From Odontocerum albicorne (taxonomy: Eukaryota; Arthropoda; Insecta; Trichoptera; Odontoceridae), in contig OX463849.1 of NCBI GenBank assembly GCA_949825065.1, positions 744,001-808,000 on the forward strand: a DNA stretch of 64,000 nucleotides, in the 5' to 3' direction. Position numbers and translations under genes: made by a program. Shown one piece after another: positions 10,853-21,673 of the stretch (the first letter of the stretch is position 1; every line of letters starts with the position of its first letter). Under the pieces are notes generated by a model, which saw nothing but the letters and a program-made list of their open reading frames with translations, was not told where the DNA came from and did not search any database.

Positions 10853-10979
10853 AAAAAGTGGAATAAACAGTGTTTGATAAAACAAATTACAATGTCTTTA
10901 AACCTCCACAACGTTAATGCCTTAACTATAAATAATATAATATGATTATAGAAAATTAATGTAATTTTTCATTCGTATG

Positions 10980-11125
10980 GTACTTTCAATGAAGTAGACA
11001 CTGCACTCGCGGTTCGTCATCGCACATATTGACAACACTGCCCCACACGTGAAGACACCACAACACTTGCATAATTGTCGAGTCAAGCGTGTGCGAATAT
11101 TATTTATAGACGAACTCTTTCATTA
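10980..11125 (+). repeat. Dispersed repeat shared with 60630..60775
   Basis: Both contain CACTCGCGGTTCGTCATCGC (or one mismatch), GTGAAG and a GACGAACT...TAGACT block. Class unknown. The 60.7-kb copy has a CGAGTA insertion that this one lacks. Confidence 0.55.
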
Positions 11126-11154
11126 GACTGAGCCACTTTTTATTTTATTTTTTT

Positions 11155-11240
11155 ATTTTCGAGTACCATTGGGAATCGAACCCAAAACCCTCAGATGAAA
11201 GTCAAACGTATTATCAACTAGCCCATGGTGGTCGACAATT
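11155..11240 (-). mobile_element. SINE family 1, tRNA-like head
   Basis: The minus strand reads GGGCTAGTTGATAATACG (box-A-like) and later TTTTGGGTTCGATTCCCAAT (box-B). Only the tRNA-like head is clear. Confidence 0.7.
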
Positions 11241-12018
11241 AATTAATGGTATAATTATAAATTGTCACTTAATATAATCAAGTCATCCCGTGTGCAATTA
11301 AAGATGCTTTTCGTGTAATAATGTTCGTGAAAAGGGAACCGAAAATTAAAAAGGGTTAACAATTCAGCAAAATCAAATATACACATGGTCAAAAAATAGA
11401 TAAGAGATTATTCTCAGATATTTTACAAACATTATTATTCGAAGAAACCGTTAAACAACCTTAGTTATCAGGCTTCATAGACAAGATGATCGTTAAAAAA
11501 AACTAGCTCTAATTCAATAGAAATTTCGTTTCTTTCCCATCCCTAGGACAGCAGCAAAAAATGAATCTCGTTTTGCATAAATTGAGGTACCTACTTACAA
11601 TATAATAATACGTCTGTATTAGTGTAATAAAAAATATTATTAAAGTCTGTGTGCGTGAGCATGTGTGTGTGATCCCTTTCCAATTTGGTAGGTCTATTGT
11701 CAGGCTACAAAGGGAATTTGCATATAAAATATATATACGTAGGTAGGTACCAGTATTTTAAAAGAGGGGTATCCACCACATTTGTTCTTTTTTTTTTGGC
11801 CAGTGTCCCCCTGTTTTTGGATCGAGTGAATTAGACTTGGTGCTGAGGGAAAGAAGATAAAATACCCGCTTTGAAATAATTAAAGATAGAAAAATTTATG
11901 ATTTATTAAACGTGCAACGTGCAAGTACACTGACAACATTATATTATAGTTTATAAAGTTTAATAATGTCTCTATCGTGCGTTTTTCGTTTGTCCTCTAC
12001 GTGACAGATTTGATTTAC
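11241..12018. other. No gene seen
   Basis: AT-rich, apparently unique sequence. Confidence 0.4.
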
Positions 12019-12237
12019 TATAGTTCGGAAATTCTAGGATGAGTCCTGTGACAGCTCACAAATTTGTCCCAATATAACCTTATGTAATCTATTTACCTAA
12101 ATAACTTGCTATCTATTAGAATTGAAGCTTACATTAAAGTTGATAAAATAATTATAATTACTGAACATCGTTACAAGGTTGTATTGGGGCAAATTTGTGA
12201 ACTGACACAGGACTCATCCTAGAATTTCCGAACTATA
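12019..12237. mobile_element. Foldback MITE, about 220 bp
   Basis: The ends TATAGTTCGGAAATTCTAGG and its inverse pair for about 60 bp with few mismatches. TA at each outer end fits a TA target duplication. The interior is AT-rich and non-coding. The central and right parts recur at 22854..22992. Confidence 0.75.
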
Positions 12238-12365
12238 AACGCCATATCCTTGCCGAGCAATAAAAATCGCATTTCATCTGTCTTCGAGGAACTTTTCCAC
12301 TTATATATTAGATCGAATGTTAAATGTTTACAAATTAATATTTTTATATATACTATGTAACGAAT

Positions 12366-12618
12366 ATTCATAGATATTATAAGATACTACTACCAGAGAG
12401 TGCGTCTTACCATATATACTATAAGATACTACTACCACAGTGTGTCTTACCATAGATATTATAAGATACTACTACCACAGTGTGTCTTACCATAGATATT
12501 ATAAGATACTATTACACCAGTGTGTCTTACCATAGATATTATAAGATACTACTACCACAGAGTGTGTCTTACCATAGATACTATAAGATACTACTACCAC
12601 AGAGTGCGTCTTACCAAC
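12366..12618. repeat. Minisatellite, about 42 bp x 6
   Basis: Units carry ATAAGATACTACTACCACAG, GTGTCTTACC and ATAGATATT. Variation is substitutions plus a 2-bp GT/AG change. Confidence 0.88.
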
Positions 12619-13200
12619 TACACCACGGAGGTAATTTAATAATTTAATTCCAACAGGTTGCACTTGTATTTTTAATTTATAGATTAACGGAACCGTCCAT
12701 ATCAACTTAAATTAACGTTTATAGATATTTCAAGTATGAATATTAATTTATAATTCCAGTGTGTGATTTTAATTAAACGATAAATATATTTTAACGAAGT
12801 TATAAAACAGGCGATAAATAGTACATTTCTATTGTTTAATACACTAAACCAACAGGTTCCAACATTTTCAAACGCGGAACTTTTTTCACCTTGAAAAAAA
12901 AATTGGAATTTTTTTACAGGTTATAAATAAAACGGCATAAAAATTAAAACTAATTTATAAGAAATAAAAAATAGATTAATATTAGAACTAATGTGAAAAA
13001 AAATTTCTTTCTAAATTTGATTGAATTGAGTACAACTAAATTTGAATATCAGGAGTGGCATTAAACTTACTTGTGTATTTTGATTTTGTCGCAGTGTAGG
13101 TCAAAAATTCACTTTCACGCAAATACGAGTATGTAGCACTAAACAGCAATAAATAACAAATATACTAAAAGAGACCGTAAACAAAACACCTGGATTCGCA
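12619..13200. other. No gene seen
   Basis: AT-rich sequence; one TACGAGTA at 13124. Confidence 0.4.
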
Positions 13201-13204
13201 ATAA

Positions 13205-13490
13205 ACCTAACAAATGTAGAATACGTTATAAAGGTGTGCAAAAGAATGAAGTGGCAATGGGCAGGGCACGTAGCCAGAATGTGAGACTCCCGATGGACAT
13301 CCGAAATAATCCAATGGTATCCAAGAGGCATAAAGAGGCCCAGAAGAAGACCGAAGGTACGCTGGATAGATGAAATCAGGAATCATGGCAGCATCACATG
13401 ACATCAACGAGCAAAAAACCGAACTATTTGGAGTCAACTTGGGGAGACCTTCATCCAGCAGTGGATCGACCCTGGTTGACAATGATGATG
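13205..13490 (+). pseudogene. Non-LTR retrotransposon 3' fragment (C-terminal tail)
   Basis: Plus-strand translation with one stop shows CKRMKWQWAGHVARM, PRRRPKVRWIDEI and LGETFIQQWID, the post-RT tail typical of RTE-like elements. It is truncated at 5' and followed by the repeat at 13505. Confidence 0.75.
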
Positions 13491-13504
13491 AACAAACATG
13501 CACA

Positions 13505-13660
13505 CTGTCCTCAGTGAGATACAGGCAAAAGCCTAGTTTACTGGGGACACGACAAATGAAAGGCAACAAACCCATTAAAATTGTGTGTCCAAATTAAATA
13601 ACCAGTTGTTTTTTCGCAAATTATGTATATTTCTTGTCATGTGTAAAATAAATAAATAAA
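13505..13660 (+). mobile_element. SINE-like or LINE-3' repeat with AATA tail
   Basis: It starts TCCTCAGTGAGATACAGGC with an AGGC-AAAA-GCCT hairpin nested in a TCCTCAGT/ACTGGGGA stem, and ends in an AATAAATA tail. Copies lie at 55263..55440 and, truncated, 30755..30845. Confidence 0.65.
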
Positions 13661-13664
13661 ATAC

Positions 13665-13930
13665 CAACATGCCATTTTCCTGTCAGGATAGGCAGAGAGG
13701 AAAGAGCGCCATATTTTCCTGTCTCGACACACATCCTTAGCCTCTTCTCATCCACACACCTCCTCATACAATTTCTACGATTTTTCTGATTTTCTACGTT
13801 CCCTTCTTTCAAAATATCGTTCACTCGATCCACTTGATTCCTTTTGCATTATATGTCTGTTTTGTTAGTTCATTTATTCATTTATTTATTCCATTTATTT
13901 ATTTCATTTATTTATACCACATGTCCAAAC
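13665..13930 (-). pseudogene. Non-LTR retrotransposon fragment (family P) plus ATTT tract
   Basis: On the minus strand, NDILKEGNVENQKNRRNCMR resembles the extreme C-terminus of endonuclease-reverse-transcriptase LINEs. An (ATTT)n tract follows at 13864..13920. Related fragments: 14880, 28316, 31800, 35351, 55955 and 62270. Confidence 0.6.
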
Positions 13931-14014
13931 CATCTCAGCGTGTTGTTCTTCATTTTATTTAAAAGGTGACAATATTTTATTTTGATTCTTTTGTATACAT
14001 GATTAAACATGGTG

Positions 14015-14260
14015 CATTTGGTTGGATAATTGCTATACAGCAATTTCTTCCAACCAACCAGCTCATCATGGATAAATTGAATTGTTTAATCCATGACAGA
14101 CTACAAAAAATATTCGTACACGTATTTGGTTTGCGATTATTTTACCAGACCCTTTTTAAATTATTTTTTGGAGATACCCAATGACACTCGAGAATCGAAC
14201 TCGAAACCCCTGGGTGGAAGTCAAACGTATTACCATTAAAGTTACAACTGTCCTGTATAT
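14015..14260 (-). mobile_element. SINE family 1, diverged
   Basis: The minus-strand head carries GGGTTTCGAGTTCGATTCTC (box-B-like, 14165..14215). The tail carries GGTTGGTTGGAAGAAATTGC (14038..14059). Confidence 0.6.
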
Positions 14261-14529
14261 AACGAAATAGCAATACAAAATAATCGATTTGGATTTAAAA
14301 GTTTGACACAATAGAAAAGTCATAGATATTTTTTATTTATTTGCTTTCGAATACTACATATTTATTTTATTATTTGTTAATAAAATTAATTTAAAAAATA
14401 ATACGCGCGTTCATACTTTAACTAGAAAAGAACGTGCAATGTTGGGTCTTCAAAGTTGAAACAAAAATACGTTGAAATATTGAACAATAGTTTAACATCA
14501 GATCTAGCTTTAGTATAATATTTAAAAAT

Positions 14530-14815
14530 AGGGGTTGGGCCAAAAAAATCGCACCCTTCGCATTGCGAGTGCAGCTCAGGTACTAAAAGTCCGTTATATC
14601 AGGAGGGAGGGGAAATATGTGCCCCGAGACCGGTATTCGCCAGCCGCCCCCCAATGAGGGGTACTGCTGAGGCAGAAAAAACTTCTAGGGCTAGGCCTAT
14701 CCGGTATATAGAGAAAAAAACCCTTGGGGTAGCTTTGTGCATGGACCCAGTGGTGATATAAAAAAATGGCGAAGGCGGTACCTTGTGTGGGTACGCCTTT
14801 TTGTTATAATTTTTT
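14530..14815. other. GC-rich unclassified segment
   Basis: Includes CAGCCGCCCCCCAATGAGGG and GGCCTATCCGGTATATAGAG, unlike the AT-rich flanks. It resembles inserted repeat sequence, but I saw no second copy here. No gene was recognised. Confidence 0.35.
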
Positions 14816-14879
14816 TTCGAAAATTTGGTATATACTCGTAGGTCTAAATACATAGTACATATATAAATACCATCACGTC

Positions 14880-15320
14880 ATTTCTTTGTTGGGGTTGGCA
14901 AAGTGGACAGAGTACCAAATTTTCCTATATCGACCACATCCTTAATCTCCTCCAGATCCATACATCTCCTCCTACAACTTCTACGATTTCTCTGATTTTC
15001 TTTCGTTTCCTTCTTTCAAAACATTATTCCTTTTATCCAACTATACTTTCCTCCCTCTTCCTCTCTCCCTTCCTTCCGTTTACATTTGCACTATATATAT
15101 TTATTTTGTTAGTCTTTCTTTATTCCATGCTCAAACCATTTAAGAGTGTTCTTCATCTTTCTCAACACATCATCCTTAAATTTACATTAATGCCTTATCA
15201 CTTAATTCCGTATTCTGTCATACATTGTCACCCCGTGTATTCTCCTCAGTGCACGCATTTCTACAGCATTTATTAGGCCACATTTCACCCATACATCAAA
15301 GTTGGCACCAAAACACTATT
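14880..15320 (-). pseudogene. Non-LTR retrotransposon fragment (family P)
   Basis: Aligns by eye with 28316..28715 and 62270..62720 (shared CATACATTGTCACCCCGTG and TTTCTACAGCATTTATT). It covers the reverse-transcriptase C-terminus with many stops. At about 15097 it has TATATATAG where the copy at 31979 has a CGAGTA insertion. Confidence 0.65.
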
Positions 15321-15960
15321 ATGGGCTATGTATTATATCATCTTTAGATTTGATTTTTTAATGAAGAAATTGATCTTAAAATATTTTTGTAATTTCTACG
15401 GTTAAAAATAATGAATCTTTATTTAGTCTTATTGTTTATGGCCGAAGTGTACAATTTTTTTCTTCTTTAAAAAAATAAAGATTTTGGACTATATGGGTAT
15501 TTATTTATTTAATTGATTAACGACACAACAGTGTCTTTATACACAAATGAACATGTGACAGGTTATACAAGTACTTAAAATTATTGACAAATAATACAAA
15601 ACTTTATCTTAAACTAACATGGAGATACAAAAAGCAGTAGTAATAATAAATTACAGTCATTGTTTTAAAATTATTTAATAATCTTTGAGATTTTTTTTGG
15701 GAATTTTATGGATAGATATTGAGATATAGAAAGAAAACACACGGCCTCATTAGTAGAACGAGATGCAAGTTGCTTTGCAGAATTAAAACCTTCCTACATG
15801 TTGATGCAGGGTTACTCAACTCCAGAGGCAAAGTATTGTCCTTAATGTTTTGTTTATATTACGTTATTTATATTAATAAAGGAGAGCACCAAGTTAATAG
15901 TTAGTGTTGCTAATTCTGTGTTAAATAATTATTCCGTTATATTTATAACTATTATTAACT
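15321..15960. other. No gene seen
   Basis: AT-rich; a 61-codon open frame at 15719 has no recognisable features. Confidence 0.4.
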
Positions 15961-15969
15961 ATATAGGTA

Positions 15970-16125
15970 TATACATATATACCTAGTGAGTTATTGTCAA
16001 GTAACAATTTCTTCCAACTTACCAAAAATATGTAATAGATATCTTAATATGTAATTTTAAACCAGACCGAAACCCCAGATGGTCATTATCAATGATGGTT
16101 GTCATCTATTCATTGTGTTTTATCA
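15970..16125 (-). mobile_element. SINE family 1, diverged
   Basis: The minus strand has GGGGTTTCGGTCTGG (box-B-like) and the tail GTTGGAAGAAATTGTTACTTG, then CACTAGG. Confidence 0.55.
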
Positions 16126-16267
16126 GTTATTTTTTTGACTTTTTTACTATTTTTTTAGTATTTTATGACTAGTTATTTATGATTCATATATTATTTTTAT
16201 TTATTCATATATCGTTTGATTTGTTCTTACGTTATTTATGTATTTAAAAGAGAGAATCATTCTCCTT

Positions 16268-16514
16268 CGTGGTTTAGATGACGGCCATTATGGCCTTGCT
16301 AGTTAGTAAACACATGTTTTACAATCGAAGGGGTTTCGGGTGCGATTCCCGTTCTAGATTTTTAAAATCAGAATCTAGATTTATTTTTAAATAATTCCAG
16401 TCTAATTTTCCCTTTATTCTTTAATATTGTTCTGCGTGGTTGGAAGATATTACCACATGACAATAACCCACTAGGTAATACTGTATACAGCGAAAGTGTA
16501 ATACAATACAATCA
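16268..16514 (+). mobile_element. SINE family 1, near full length
   Basis: The tRNA-like head has TGGCCTTGCTAGTTAGTAAA and GGGTGCGATTCCCG. Then comes a body and the family tail GGTTGGAAGATATTACCACA, TGACAATAACCCACTAGG, a GTATACAGCGAAAG and TGTAATACAATACA. This is the best reference copy in the window. Confidence 0.8.
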
Positions 16515-16690
16515 TCGTAAACATGTTATCTTTTTTAACGAGTATATATATCATTTTTATCATATCTGTAATGAAAATAAATATTAAATATTATCAAAGA
16601 TTTTGGCTTTCAATTTATGGATTTCCATATCAAAATATATTATTTAACTATAAATCACTTTTCTCCCGCTGTATGACGCTATATTTAATG

Positions 16691-17011
16691 CCCGCTATAT
16701 GTGTTTCTACCTCCTATCCCGAGGCTCTCTTTTAGCGGAATATCAACTAAAGCTGATATAAGACGTATTGTTTCGTTATTAATTAAATAGCCGGAGTTAC
16801 ATTAATCGGGGATGTAAACAATTCCATTTGTTTTATTAGATTCCGAAATGTTATACAAAAAAATCGGAATTCATGAATCCGCAATCCGGTAAATGTGACT
16901 TCAGATAATTGAAAACCTTCTGTATAACAAAATAACACGTCTTCCATCGACTATTTCACATTCTGCCTGAAAAGAGTTTCGGGATAGGAGGTAGAAACAC
17001 GTGTAGTGGGG
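16691..17011. mobile_element. MITE with 40-bp-class inverted ends
   Basis: GTGTTTCTACCTCCTATCCC near 16701 recurs inverted near 16980..17002. The paired arms are about 45 bp and the interior has no coding. The target duplication could not be read, so the class is unknown. Confidence 0.65.
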
Positions 17012-17039
17012 AATAACAAAGTAATTTATTTGTTAAATA

Positions 17040-17816
17040 CAGGGCTGTGGAGTCGGAGTCGGAGCCGGAGTCGTGGAGTCGGAACATTTTAGGTGGAGTC
17101 GGAGTCGGAGTCGGAAAAAATCGACCGACTCCGACTCCGTTTAATTATTTTAACATTTTCTTTAATGAATAACGTTACGGTATGTGTTAACCAGTTAACC
17201 TCTCATCGTTTCATGCCTGATACTATGCACACTTTTATAATGGCAATAAACCCCAAAAGTGGATTACGTTCAGTTTATTGCAGCCGTACAAATAGTCAAT
17301 TTCTGCACTTAGATTCCTAGGGTTTTTATTTATTTTCTAGGAAAATAAATAAAATAAGAATACGTGTCGGTTATTTTCCGCGCTTAAAATGATTAAATCA
17401 GATTTAAGAGCTTCCATAAATCCTGACTTAATAGAAGCAATTCTTCTTTTGAGATCTAATTCCATTTAGACCACGAATAGGAATTAAGATTTATATAAAG
17501 TATATTTACTTTCAAAAATATTAATATATATTTTTAATATTATTTTTGTGGGAAGATATTGCTTAATGCGTATTGTTTATATATTTTTTTTATTAAATTG
17601 TTTCATTTGTGTACGAATATAATAAATTTTTTATTTATACCTGTATCCATTATTAATAAGTCAATATAAATACATTAGGTAGACGCAGTAAATTATAAAA
17701 TAAAATAAAAATTGAAGTCAGAGTCAAGAGTTGGAGTCGGAGTCGGAGTCGGAGTATAAAATAAAGCCGGAGCCGGAGTCGGAGTCGGTAAATTTTCATC
17801 CGACTCCACAGCCCTG
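17040..17816 (+). mobile_element. hAT-like non-autonomous element with GTCGGA-rich ends
   Basis: The ends are CAGGGCTGTGGAGTCGG and its inverse, flanked by the exact 8-bp duplication GTTAAATA (17032..17039 and 17817..17824), the hAT signature. Both ends carry long GTCGGA/GGAGTC hexamer tracts. A relic frame at about 17409..17465 reads RASINPDLIEAILLLRSNS, reminiscent of the hAT C-terminal dimerisation region, so it descends from a transposase-bearing hAT. Confidence 0.88.
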
Positions 17817-17850
17817 GTTAAATATGCTAAAGTAAATATTATATTATTGG

Positions 17851-18198
17851 ATGCAAAAAAGTGATGGACTTAAGATAAATGCACACAGTTCATTATACGA
17901 GTATCTAAGTAGAAGGTATGCACGAGAAAGTGAAACGAAGAATTTGACTGGTTTAGAAGGAAAAGTGGTCTCCAGAAGAAGACGGCGAGCCAACACTCGA
18001 ATGCAGTCAGAGCGCAGTTGTTGGGAAATACCAACTGTAGTGTTGCCGGTTGCAGCAGGTTATGAAAGTGCCTCAGTCAGATCCACATCTATCCAGTTTC
18101 CACTATTGACTATGGGTAAATGGATTTGGCGAGATTTTCTAAAATACCGTTCTGTGTCTAAAGAAAAACTTGTTTTTTTCCAGCCAATATCTGCTTAA
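17851..18198 (+). CDS. Hypothetical 115-codon open frame, probably relic
   Basis: The frame from 17851 has an Arg-rich stretch (SRRRRRANTR) but no domain I recognise. It sits between a hAT element and a dispersed repeat. A relic transposon frame is as likely as a gene. Confidence 0.2.
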   Translation: MQKSDGLKINAHSSLYEYLSRRYARESETKNLTGLEGKVVSRRRRRANTRMQSERSCWEIPTVVLPVAAGYESASVRSTSIQFPLLTMGKWIWRDFLKYRSVSKEKLVFFQPISA

Positions 18199-18299
18199 TT
18201 GCCTTATGATATTCGAGACACTGGAGCAGAAACCGCACAAGCCACTGGCGATGCCATGTGAAAAGAATGGATAAAACAAGAGTTGAATAATTCAATTGA

Positions 18300-18430
18300 G
18301 CTATCGACTGGATTACCATGGCATTCGAAGCAAAGTGTGATTTAAACACATTATAGTATTGACAAATATTTTTAATATAATGGAGTGAGATCATTTTCAG
18401 GCGTAACATTTCACATTCAGTGAAGAAGAA
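18300..18430 (+). repeat. Dispersed repeat shared with 35233..35350
   Basis: Both carry a GCATTCGAAG/GAATTCGAAG block, a run like AACAAATATT, and TTTTCAGGCG(T)AACATTTCACAT. Class unknown. Confidence 0.55.
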
Positions 18431-18489
18431 CGTCATATAATTTCTTTATTTTATTTTTAATTAGCAATAAAGTAAATCCCGCATAGTTG

Positions 18490-18740
18490 ACAGTAGTTTA
18501 TTTGGGATGAATATTGAGAAGAAATATGTCAAGTTGAGGATATTGTGAGATGGGGTACAAACTACAGACGACACAAGGGTTCCCCTGCGTGGTAATGCAT
18601 GAAATACCCGCTGGCAGTTGTCCCCCAGGAAGATTTCCAAAAAGATGGAAGGATTACTGGGAGTCTACACCTCAAGAGGGCCAGTCCTGATGATAATATG
18701 TCACAGGTCTAACTTAAGAGAAAGAAGAAGATAAAATTGT
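18490..18740 (+). pseudogene. Possible LINE 3' fragment
   Basis: Weak plus-strand similarity to LINE tails (PQEDFQKDGRITGS) and an AGAAAGAAGAAGATAA end like other LINE 3' ends here. Low certainty. Confidence 0.25.
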
Positions 18741-18774
18741 TATTATAACATACTTTTTGAGATAAACTAGAACG

Positions 18775-18831
18775 AGGAAAGTCTGCTCTCGAAACAGCGC
18801 TATATTAATTGTAATTTTATTATCATTATTA
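18775..18831 (+). mobile_element. SINE family 2, 3' end only
   Basis: GTCTGCTCTCGAAACAGCGC followed by TATATTAATTGTAATTTTATT, matching the end of the copies at 43253 and 46222. Confidence 0.55.
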
Positions 18832-18835
18832 TTAA

Positions 18836-19440
18836 CCTTTCCCTTCCTGTGCTAAAAAAATCCGCCCGTTCCGGTGCTGTGTATTCAATACATATGTAAA
18901 AATGAGCGATTTAAAATCGAAAAAATAAGAATATTCATAGCCAATCGATTAAATTAATTAAATTTGAAGTCAAAAGTGATAATAATTGAAATTTAATTGC
19001 TGAAAACATGAAAAAAATATCGGCCGACGTTCACAAAACGGGCGAAGCGACCACCTCAAATGGATGCCCGAAAGCTATTGAAACGAGAGAAGCGAGTGAA
19101 CTGATATTCTATTTCTTGCGTTCCCATATACCGAAGTAGAGTGAGAGTGAGATGTGAATAGCGTCGCTTCTTCCCCCATAGCGTTTTTTTTAGAATTAAT
19201 GTACCTACGTCACACACTGGCACACGTTTGATTGTATTGGTGAATTTATTCCCGATTTTCACAAAATGTCTCTGATGTGGCCGATAAGTGCTAATTATTA
19301 TTAATATTTTTTTTATTCAATGCGTAAATGTATTACGGAGGAATATTTAAAATCTGAACCTGGTATTTATTACATTTATAGAGATATTAAAGGTGTTTAG
19401 AAGCAATGTGTACTAGTTACACATCACAGGGAAGGGAGGG
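18836..19440 (+). mobile_element. piggyBac-like non-autonomous element, copy 1
   Basis: TTAA at both ends (18832..18835 and 19441..19444). The ends CCTTTCCCTTCCTGTG and CACAGGGAAGGGAGGG form a short imperfect inverted repeat. Highly similar to 42450..43069, and inverted relative to 20041..20661. TTAA duplication is the piggyBac hallmark. No transposase. Confidence 0.85.
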
Positions 19441-19539
19441 TTAATGAATCAGATGCGCCCGTAGAGTTAGATAGTTCTCTGAATGGTGTCATATAAATTT
19501 GTTAAAATTCTGATTGATTAATCGGTCTACTAACTAGTA

Positions 19540-19711
19540 AACCTATTGGCCAAGACATCCGTCTACCGACCCGGGGACTGTGGGGTCGATTCTTATTGAT
19601 AATATTGTTTTTAAATTCCAGTTTGGTTTTCATTTAAGGTACCTTTAAATTTTTGGTTGGCCGGAAGAGATTATCACATTGTAAAAAACAAAAGATCAAA
19701 GAAATACAATA
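19540..19711 (+). mobile_element. SINE family 1
   Basis: Head with ATTGGCCAAGACATCCGTC and GGGGTCGATTCTTATTG; tail GGTTGGCCGGAAGAGATTAT. It ends at the MITE starting at 19714. Confidence 0.7.
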
Positions 19712-19713
19712 TA

Positions 19714-19880
19714 CAGTACCCGGCGGTAAGTAAAGCATATCGTTTGTAGAGCGTCGTCTCTGTCGCACGATGTGCTAACAGTCCGGTCCGGTAACGACTG
19801 ACTAATCGCGACGGAACACGTGTATGAATGACAGAGACGACGCTCTACAAACGATGTGTATTACTTACCGCCGGGTACTG
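19714..19880. mobile_element. Tc1/mariner-type foldback MITE, copy 1
   Basis: The ends CAGTACCCGGCGGTAAGTAA and its inverse are flanked by TA (19712..19713 and 19881..19882). A second inverted pair inside (AGAGCGTCGTCTCTGTC) makes it close to one long hairpin. Copies at 45747 and 56093. Confidence 0.88.
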
Positions 19881-20040
19881 TACCTAACTATTGACAACAC
19901 AAAATATGTATATTTTTTGGCCCCAAGTACCGCCCTTATACTAATTTCAAATCTTAAAATGTCTCGATTTGTATTCAGAGTCAGACCTTATACCTACGTT
20001 TTAAAGTAAGGTAATGGAACTGTGTGACTACACTATTTAA

Positions 20041-20661
20041 CCTTTCCTTCCCTGTGTTGGGTATCTTCTACACGTTGCTTCTAATAACCATCAATATCTC
20101 TACAAATATAATAAATACAAGGTTAAGATTTTAGGTATTCCTCCATAATATATTTACGCATTGATTTAAAAAATAATATTAATAATAATCAGAATTTATC
20201 GACTACATCGAGGTGTTTTGCAAAGATCGAAAACAAATTCGCATTTAAACGCGGCGAGTGCCTCGTCTTGACGATAGGTGAATAGTATGCGGGAAGCGCG
20301 ACACTATATTCGCATCTCACTCTTGCATACTCCACTGAATTGCGAGGAGCTGAATTGTCTCAACGTCGCAAGCATAAGCATAAGCGCCGGGGTATGCGAC
20401 TGACGTTCCGCGCCACTAGTAGCTTCTAGGCTTGCAAATAGGTTAGACGTACGCCCGTTCCGTGAGCGTTGCTAGATGGTTTTTTAATGTTTTCAGCAAA
20501 TAAATCTCAATTATTATAATTTTTAACTTCAATTATAATTAATTAAGGGGATTATCTATGAATGCTCTTATTTTTCCGATTTAAAATCGCTAATTTTTTA
20601 TTACGTACTCACTACCCAACACCGGAGCACGCGTATTATTTTTATCACCGAAAGGGAAGGG
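20041..20661 (-). mobile_element. piggyBac-like non-autonomous element, copy 2 (inverted)
   Basis: TTAA at 20037..20040 and 20662..20665, ends CCTTTCCTTCCCTGTG and AAAGGGAAGGG. Its interior matches copies at 18836 and 42450 read in reverse, but is more diverged (GC-rich centre about 20270..20450), so it is a subfamily relative. Confidence 0.78.
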
Positions 20662-20665
20662 TTAA

Positions 20666-21405
20666 GGAAACTACGACAAATTTATATGACATTTCACTTT
20701 AAATACTAATTTATTCGGACCTTCGACATAGCTATGAATAGTGGCGAAACATTTTAATATTAATTGTAAAGATACTTCTTCATATTACAGGTACATACCT
20801 CTTACATTTGTAGTCGGAAGATGCTCGTATCTAAATATTGAAAATGTTAAGAAACATTCACGCCAAGTCGCGGGGTGGGTAAAGGTAATATTGAAATTAA
20901 CTTGGCCTCATTTTGTATTTCCGGGTGGTATTACCCTTTCCATATCGCGGGTATATTGTATCGCACCTGTTGCTGTTTTAGAAGCTTGTCCTTGAGGGAA
21001 GAGATGATGAGGGTGATTTGTTGATAAATAATAAAACACGTTAGATCGCAATGCGGAAAGAGAGAGTGGAATTTTATTAGTAACGTAGGTATTTATATAT
21101 TTTTAGAATGCGCGCGGGAATGCGCTCGCGATATGCCTGCGTCTCGTTTCTGTAAATGCAAAGACGATTAATTGTTGTATGTAGGTAATAATCTATTTAC
21201 GGAACCGGCGAGACAGCGTGGTGCGTTCTCTCTCTAGTATGGAGTGCGGTCCGCTCGGCTATGGAATGAATGTCCGGCGGGTGACCTTCGGACTTGTTTA
21301 CTTAGATTTATCGAGGAATCCGAAGGTCATTTAATCGGTCATTGACCGTATGTATGAATGCCCACAGTATCCGAGTGTGCGACCGCCACACTGTCTTGAA
21401 CTAAT
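20666..21405. other. No gene; moderately GC-rich with a hairpin
   Basis: 21060..21400 is GC-richer than its surroundings. GACCTTCGGA (21283) is inverted as TCCGAAGGTC about 30 bases later. No exon was recognised. Confidence 0.4.
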
Positions 21406-21409
21406 CGAG

Positions 21410-21480
21410 AGCTCAGTGTGATTGTTGTATTGTATTGTGTAGCAATTTCTTCCAAAAAACCAGAAATATAATACGTTAAA
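21410..21480 (-). mobile_element. SINE family 1 tail fragment
   Basis: The minus strand reads TTTGGAAGAAATTGCTACAC then ACAATACAATACAA, the family tail. Confidence 0.55.
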
Positions 21481-21673
21481 GCCGTGTTTTTTTTTAAATA
21501 TATGTACGATGCAGTCACTTGACTATGGTCGAAGAAAGTTGCGACATGAGACTCTTTGTAATATAACGTATGTGTCGTTATATTCACAAGTACACACATT
21601 TAACAATCGGTTCTATGTCTGCCTGTTGTGTAGCTCGTGACTGAGCATCGTAACTTCCACGATAGCCCTTGAC

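Larger units (their letters stand above)
10644..10890. repeat. Long inverted repeat with a further direct repeat
   Basis: The arm 10646..10741 is nearly the reverse complement of 10787..10882 (about 96 bp each). The segment AAAAGTGGAATAAACAGTG is also directly repeated (about 10749 and 10853). Each arm carries the motif CTGATGATGAGGTG, then a CC-TT strand and GAAACCGGTAGGG, which resembles a hammerhead core as found in Penelope-like retroelement terminal repeats. The arrangement suits a rearranged retroelement terminus. Confidence 0.6.

Noticed and set aside
16268..16350. tRNA gene
   Set aside because: Box A/B-like words are present, but no cloverleaf closes and the sequence continues as a SINE; the same holds at 11155, 31000, 39960 and 42190.
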